A stretch of 64,000 bases of DNA from Phreatobacter stygius (GTDB lineage Bacteria > Pseudomonadota > Alphaproteobacteria > Rhizobiales > Phreatobacteraceae): contig NZ_CP039690.1 of assembly GCF_005144885.1 (NCBI RefSeq), positions 4,105,001 through 4,169,000 of the forward strand, read 5' to 3'. Within the stretch, counting starts at the first letter, position 1. Each line of letters opens with the position of its first letter. A program made the position numbers and the translations under genes. The notes below the pieces were generated by a model that saw only the letters and a program-made list of their open reading frames with translations, was not told the origin of the DNA and did no database searches. Positions 62,134-64,000 of this stretch are shown piece by piece.

Positions 62134-64000
62134 ATGTCGCGCCAAGCCATCCCCGCCATCATCGCCGCCGAGATCGCCTGCCGCGCCGAGCAGGTGATGG
62201 CGACGATCGCGCTGCTCGACGACGGTGCGACGGTCCCGTTCATCGCGCGCTACCGCAAGGAGGCGACAGGCGGTCTCGACGACATCCAGCTGCGCACGCT
62301 CGATGAGCGGCTGACCTATCTGCGCGACCTCGAGACGCGCCGCGAGGCGGTCATCAAGTCGGTTTCCGAACAGGGCAAGCTGACACCGGACCTGGAGGCC
62401 AAATTCCTCAAGGTGGCGACGAAGGCGGAACTCGAGGACCTCTACCTGCCGTTCCGGCCGAAGCGTCGCACCCGGGCGGAAATTGCCCGCGAGAACGGTC
62501 TCGGGCCGCTGGCGGAACGCATCCTCGCCGACCGGGACGTGGACCCGGCGGTGATCGCGGCGGCCTATCTCGGAGAAAAGGTCCCGGACGTGAAGGCGGC
62601 TCTCGACGGGGCTCGCGACATCGTCGCCGAGACCTTTGCCGAAAACGCCGTCACCGTCGGCCAGCTGCGCGAGCATATGCGACGGACCGGCGTGTTGCGG
62701 GCGAAGGTTGTCGCCGGCAAGGAGGCGGAAGGCGCGAAGTTTTCCGACTATTTCGACCATTCGGAGGCCTGGTCCAAGGCACCGAGCCATCGTGTCCTGG
62801 CGATGCTCAGGGCACGCAACGAGGGCGTCATCACCGTCGACCTCGAGGTCGATGCCGACGACCCTTCGCTGGTGAAGCGATCCGAGGCGATCGTCGCGGA
62901 AACCAACGGGGTCGTGCAGGCAGGCAAGGCGGGCGAATTTCTCGCAGCGGCTGCCCGGTGGGCATGGCGCGTGAAACTGTCCAACCAGCTGACCGGCGAA
63001 CTCATGAACGACGCGCGCGAGCGCGCCGAAGAGGAGGCCATCAAGGTCTTTGCACGCAACCTCAAGGACCTTCTGCTGGCAGCGCCCGCCGGAGCCCGGG
63101 CGACCATGGGCCTGGATCCCGGCATACGGACGGGCGTCAAGGTCGCCGTGGTCGACGGCACCGGCCGCCTGCTCGAAACCGCCACCGTTTACCCGTTCCA
63201 GCCGAGGAATGATGTTCACGGGGCGATCCACACGCTGCGCTCGCTGATCGCCAAGCACGGCGTCCAGCTCGTCGCCATCGGCAACGGCACGGCGAGCCGG
63301 GAGACCGACAGGCTGACGGCTGATGTCATCGGCAACATGCCGGAGCCGCGACCGATCAAGGTCGTCGTCAGCGAGGCCGGGGCCTCGATCTACTCGGCAT
63401 CGGCGGTCGCATCGGCCGAGATGCCTGATGTCGACGTATCGCTCCGGGGCGCGGTGTCGATCGCCAGGCGGCTTCAGGATCCGCTGGCCGAACTCGTGAA
63501 GATCGACCCGAAGTCGATCGGCGTCGGCCAGTACCAGCACGATGTCGACCAGTACCGCCTCGCCAAGACGCTCGACGCCGTCGTCGAGGATGCCGTGAAC
63601 GCCGTCGGCGTCGATTTGAACACGGCCTCGGCGCCGCTGCTTGCCCGGGTCTCAGGCCTCGGCGCCCATATCGCGGAAGCGGTGGTTGCCCACCGTGACG
63701 CCAATGGTCCCTTCGCCTCGCGCAAACAGATCATGAAAGTGCCCCGCCTCGGCGAGAAAACCTTCCAGCTCTGCGCCGGTTTCCTGAGGGTGCCTGATGG
63801 CACGGAGCCGCTGGATGCCTCGGCGGTCCATCCGGAAGCCTATCCCGTGGTTCGGCGCATCGTCGCAGCCTGCGGTCGCGACGTGCGCTCCCTGATCGGC
63901 GACAAGGCCGCGCTCAAAGGGCTCGACCCGCGGAAGTTCGTGGACGAGTCTTTCGGCCTGCCGACGGTCAAGGACATTATCGCCGAGCTCGAAAAACCGG
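62134..64000 (+). CDS. Tex family RNA-binding transcriptional accessory protein (5' part)
   Basis: The frame runs from ATG 62134 (AGGAG 7 nt upstream) off the right edge, giving 622 residues of a protein usually near 770. The N-terminal Tex domain has VPFIARYRKEATGGLDD and EDLYLPFRPKRRTRAE. The YqgF/RNase-H-like domain begins at about 324 (GLDPGIRTGVKVAVVDG), followed by SIGVGQYQHDVDQ and a helix-hairpin-helix region near 490-550. The S1 domain lies outside the window. Tex is linked to transcription elongation and termination. Confidence 0.95.
   Translation, partial: MSRQAIPAIIAAEIACRAEQVMATIALLDDGATVPFIARYRKEATGGLDDIQLRTLDERLTYLRDLETRREAVIKSVSEQGKLTPDLEAKFLKVATKAELEDLYLPFRPKRRTRAEIARENGLGPLAERILADRDVDPAVIAAAYLGEKVPDVKAALDGARDIVAETFAENAVTVGQLREHMRRTGVLRAKVVAGKEAEGAKFSDYFDHSEAWSKAPSHRVLAMLRARNEGVITVDLEVDADDPSLVKRSEAIVAETNGVVQAGKAGEFLAAAARWAWRVKLSNQLTGELMNDARERAEEEAIKVFARNLKDLLLAAPAGARATMGLDPGIRTGVKVAVVDGTGRLLETATVYPFQPRNDVHGAIHTLRSLIAKHGVQLVAIGNGTASRETDRLTADVIGNMPEPRPIKVVVSEAGASIYSASAVASAEMPDVDVSLRGAVSIARRLQDPLAELVKIDPKSIGVGQYQHDVDQYRLAKTLDAVVEDAVNAVGVDLNTASAPLLARVSGLGAHIAEAVVAHRDANGPFASRKQIMKVPRLGEKTFQLCAGFLRVPDGTEPLDASAVHPEAYPVVRRIVAACGRDVRSLIGDKAALKGLDPRKFVDESFGLPTVKDIIAELEKP

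Overview
The window is high-GC DNA from an alphaproteobacterium, most likely of the order Hyphomicrobiales (Rhizobiales). I base this on the gene order miaB-phoH-ybeY-CBS hemolysin-lnt-XRE regulator-metK-trmB, on a dxs-tlyA-RNA methyltransferase operon near a histone-deacetylase-like gene and xseB, and on an alphaproteobacterial SAM-II riboswitch in front of metZ. I cannot name the genus. It is ordinary chromosome: almost every gene belongs to a known family, coding density is high, and I see no rRNA, CRISPR array, prophage or integrative element.

Layout. 1-11 kb: a glutathione S-transferase; the overlapping operon dxs-tlyA-rRNA methyltransferase on the minus strand; pirin, SDR, LysE exporter and DUF1194 genes on the minus strand; then histone-deacetylase-like, LysE and xseB on the plus strand. 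10.6-17.6 kb: a carboxymuconolactone-decarboxylase-like/HxlR divergent pair with a duplicated operator; a peptide-type ABC importer without ATPase genes; a LysR regulator divergent from an Atu4866-like protein and an SDR. 17.8-28 kb: the tRNA/rRNA maturation and envelope cluster. Here miaB is cut by a complete IS481-type insertion sequence, and a 310-bp multi-palindromic element lies between the hemolysin and lnt genes. 28-34 kb: an iron-type ABC pair, an Lrp/LysE divergon, an M20 amidohydrolase, RidA and dCTP deaminase. 34-43 kb: metZ under a SAM-II riboswitch, pyrD, MATE, an Ada-type repair protein, VOC, succinate-semialdehyde dehydrogenase, YbaK, DUF2244 and endonuclease III. 43.5-49.5 kb: a MetE-like methyltransferase followed by a full Liv-type ABC importer. 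49.5-64 kb: a TonB receptor, thrC, a HAD hydrolase, patatin, tRNA-Pro, a DUF898-M48-DUF1499-M20 operon, an acyl-CoA synthetase, tRNA-Gln and the 5' part of tex.

The parts most worth a second look are non-coding or genomic. (1) The element at 23131-23440 has 34-bp terminal inverted repeats and an interior that folds almost completely into three further branches. (2) The insertion sequence in miaB has an exact 6-bp duplication of CTAG type; removing it restores a 478-residue MiaB, and the transposase takes its stop codon from the duplicated target. (3) The SAM-II riboswitch of metZ shows its terminator and antiterminator strands in the sequence. (4) There are several smaller palindromes, paired operators and 15-bp tandem repeats. 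Three oddities are protein-level: an SDR without the Tyr/Lys catalytic pair, an Ada protein without its N-terminal metal domain, and a Liv-type ATPase with a degenerate signature motif.
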